Below are positions 41,272-42,982 of a DNA stretch of 42,982 bases, one piece after another; within the stretch, counting starts at the first letter, position 1, and every line of letters starts with the position of its first letter. The DNA is from Acidobacteriota bacterium (GTDB lineage: Bacteria > Acidobacteriota > Thermoanaerobaculia > Multivoradales > Multivoraceae): the NCBI GenBank assembly GCA_026707325.1, contig JAPOXA010000208.1, positions 1 through 42,982 of the forward strand. The letters run 5' to 3'. The translations under genes and the position numbers were made by a program. Under the pieces are notes generated by a model. That model worked only from the letters and a program-made list of their open reading frames with translations, ran no database searches and was not told the origin of the DNA.

Positions 41272-42795
41272 TCACTGCTCCACCACTTGCAGGCTCACCG
41301 GATCGCGCGCCGGCAGCATCGTGACCCCGCCGCCGATCTTCCCCGCCACTTCGGTCATCGTGGCGCGGCCGTCGCTGTCGCCCGGCTCGATGGCCTCCCA
41401 GTCTCCGACGACCAACATGACCAGCCTGTCGGGCAGGAGATGCTGCTCGGCCACGCGCATGACGTCCGCCGGCGTCACCGCCTCGACGTTCGCCCGGTAG
41501 GTGCGCCAGTAGTCGTGCGGCCGACCCAGGAACTCGTCCTGGGCGAAGATCCGCGCCACGGCCACGGCCGACTCGAAGTTGCTCGGGAAGGTCTCGATCG
41601 CGGACGCCTTGACCGTCTGGAGCTCGTCCTCCGACACCGGTTCCGTCCGGATGCGGTCGACCTCCTCGAGCGCGATCTTCGCGGCGAAGGCCACCGTCTC
41701 GCTCTTCGACTGGAAGGTGATGCTGAGATTCCCGGGCCAGAAACTGCCGACGCCGAAGCTGGAGTAGGCGCCGTAGGCGAGGCCCTCGTCCGAACGGATT
41801 CTCTTCATCAACCGGGTGGTGAAGCCGCCGTTGCCCAGGACGGCGTCCATCATTTCCAGAGCGAAGTGGTCGGGGTCGTCCCAGTCGTCTCGCTGGAAGG
41901 TGCGGTGGCCGATCTGCACCCGGCCCTGCGGAATGTCCTGCTGCGCCACGTAGACGCCGGGCGCGGGCTCGTAGGCCGCCGACCGTGGCGGCCACGGCGC
42001 CTGCTCGCGGCCCTCTTCCTCGAAGCGGCCGAGCAGCGCCGACAGCTTGACGGCGAGTTCGTCGCTGTCGAAGTCGCCGGCGGCCGCCACGACCATGTGG
42101 CCGGGATGGACGTAGCGCCGATGAAACGCGCCCAGGTCGTCGCGTCCGACCGCGTCCAGGGAGGCCGCGGTGACGAACCGCGATTCCACGTGGTCCGGCC
42201 CGTAGAGCAGCCACTGACCCTCGCGGCCCGCGACATCGACCGGATCATCGTTGCGCTGCTTGAGGCTCTCCAACTCGTTCTCCTTCGCCAGGTCCAGCCG
42301 GTCGCCGTCGAAACGGGGCTCGGTGAGCATGGAGAAGAACAGGTCGAGACACTCGTCGAGCACCGTGGACAGGCAGTTCATCGACATCCCGGCGCTGGTG
42401 CTCCCGATGAAAGCCGAGAAGTTGCCGGCGACCGCCTCCACCGCCTCGTCGAAGGCCTTCGCCTCCAGCTCGCCGGCGCCGCCGGTCCGCATCAACTCGC
42501 CGGTCAGGGCGGCCAGCCCGGTCTGCTCGACCGGTTCCAGCCAGGAACCGATGCGGAACCGCACCGCGATGTCGACCAGCGGCAGCGAACGGTCCGGAAC
42601 GAGGTAGGCGGGAACGCCGCCCGCCAGCTCGCGGCGAAAACCGTCCGCGTCCGGCAATTCGAAGTCCAGGGGACCGTAGGTCAGCTCACTGGGGTGCGCG
42701 ACGATCTCGGCGCTGCCCTGGGCGCCGGCCGACGCGGCCGGACCGAGACAGAGAACGACGAGAACCAGAACTCTCACAAGGACGCGTCCGCTCAC
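41272..42795 (-). CDS. M16 (insulinase-like) protein lacking the zinc motif
   Basis: A 507-residue exported M16-family protein with a signal peptide (SGRVLVRVLVLVVLCLGPAASAGAQ). The zinc motif HxxEH of active M16 enzymes should be in the segment GLAALTGEL (residues 93-101); A96, G99 and E100 replace His, Glu and His. The second-domain motif NGGFTTRLMKRIRSDEGLAYGAYS is conserved. It therefore looks like the non-catalytic subunit that pairs with an active M16 protein, as in many two-gene M16 operons; an active partner would be expected upstream, beyond the window. GTG 42795 overlaps the upstream stop as GTGA. Confidence 0.9.
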   Translation of the reverse strand: MSGRVLVRVLVLVVLCLGPAASAGAQGSAEIVAHPSELTYGPLDFELPDADGFRRELAGGVPAYLVPDRSLPLVDIAVRFRIGSWLEPVEQTGLAALTGELMRTGGAGELEAKAFDEAVEAVAGNFSAFIGSTSAGMSMNCLSTVLDECLDLFFSMLTEPRFDGDRLDLAKENELESLKQRNDDPVDVAGREGQWLLYGPDHVESRFVTAASLDAVGRDDLGAFHRRYVHPGHMVVAAAGDFDSDELAVKLSALLGRFEEEGREQAPWPPRSAAYEPAPGVYVAQQDIPQGRVQIGHRTFQRDDWDDPDHFALEMMDAVLGNGGFTTRLMKRIRSDEGLAYGAYSSFGVGSFWPGNLSITFQSKSETVAFAAKIALEEVDRIRTEPVSEDELQTVKASAIETFPSNFESAVAVARIFAQDEFLGRPHDYWRTYRANVEAVTPADVMRVAEQHLLPDRLVMLVVGDWEAIEPGDSDGRATMTEVAGKIGGGVTMLPARDPVSLQVVEQ

Positions 42796-42974
42796 TGCTC
42801 ACCTCCTCCATCTTCCTGCAACTCGGCCAGCCGTTCCTCGATCACGCCCCGCATCCAGTCGAGCGCGGGGCGCATCTCTTCCGGCACCTGGGACGCCTGG
42901 GCTTCCATCTGCTGAAGGACCATCTCCAGTTGGGCCGGATCCTCGATCTGGGCGATCGCCTCGGCCTGGGACAT
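42792..42974 (-). CDS. Small acidic helical protein or C-terminus of a gene beyond the window
   Basis: Sixty residues from ATG 42974, rich in Glu, Gln, Met and Ala, probably helical (QAEAIAQIEDPAQLEMVLQQM). The frame is still open at the window edge (only 8 bases remain) and no ribosome site is visible, so it may be the end of a longer protein, possibly the active M16 partner. Its TGA overlaps the GTG of the M16 gene, which implies co-translation. Confidence 0.6.
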   Translation of the reverse strand: MSQAEAIAQIEDPAQLEMVLQQMEAQASQVPEEMRPALDWMRGVIEERLAELQEDGGGEQ

Positions 42975-42982
42975 GAGAGCCG

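Overview
The window is a high-GC stretch of about 43 kb from a Gram-negative bacterial chromosome. Secreted lipoproteins, a TolC-type outer-membrane channel, periplasmic PQQ dehydrogenases and class II cytochrome-like proteins all imply an outer membrane. The mix of sulfatase, tannase-family esterase, several quinoprotein dehydrogenases, DUF6152 and a family of secreted unknown proteins resembles marine or host-associated Acidobacteriota. Some Gammaproteobacteria and Alphaproteobacteria carry similar sets, and there is no rRNA or other marker here to decide. No rRNA, convincing tRNA, CRISPR array or intact insertion sequence was found.

Layout. (1) 1-5814, minus: a tight run of acyl-CoA dehydrogenase pair, VOC protein, double hot-dog dehydratase-like protein, tannase-family esterase and a truncated arylsulfatase. 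(2) 5862-7759, plus: a membrane-anchored beta-propeller and a small membrane ORF. (3) 7856-12925, minus: a five-gene operon of PQQ dehydrogenase, CHY zinc-finger protein, two paralogous amidohydrolases and a Rieske protein. (4) 13034-18919, plus and divergent from (3): family III CoA-transferase, ThDP-dependent 2-hydroxyacyl-CoA lyase/oxalyl-CoA decarboxylase-like enzyme, metallo-beta-lactamase-fold hydrolase, haem lipoprotein and PepSY membrane protein. Blocks 3 and 4 share a 109-bp divergent promoter region with a perfect inverted repeat and look like one catabolic locus for an alcohol or 2-hydroxy acid. (5) 19023-22780, minus: DUF6152 and three paralogous secreted proteins of unknown function. 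(6) 22862-28409: a frameshifted ORF, a doubtful small ORF, a 1398-residue secreted metzincin protease of visibly lower GC, and a gene-poor gap. (7) 28410-35324, plus: a PP-loop ATPase split from an AraC-type DNA-binding domain by a 16-G tract, then a small six-cysteine secreted protein and a complete MacAB-TolC-like exporter whose adaptor subunit carries a cytoplasmic PAS domain. (8) 35170-42974: a PQQ dehydrogenase with an apparently lost stop codon, FabF-like synthase, START-like protein, a VapBC-type toxin-antitoxin pair, an AGCS symporter, an M16 protease lacking its zinc motif, and a small acidic protein running off the edge.

The most interesting material is in block 7. The arrangement suggests a switchable PP-loop/AraC regulator next to a small disulfide-type peptide and its dedicated, possibly sensory, exporter. 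A second unnamed signal is a palindromic element found three times, always between convergent genes and so probably a shared terminator or REP-like family. Three reading-frame breaks (near 23195, 29120-29135 and 35336) are each consistent with a single-base indel. They need raw-read checking before being called biological.
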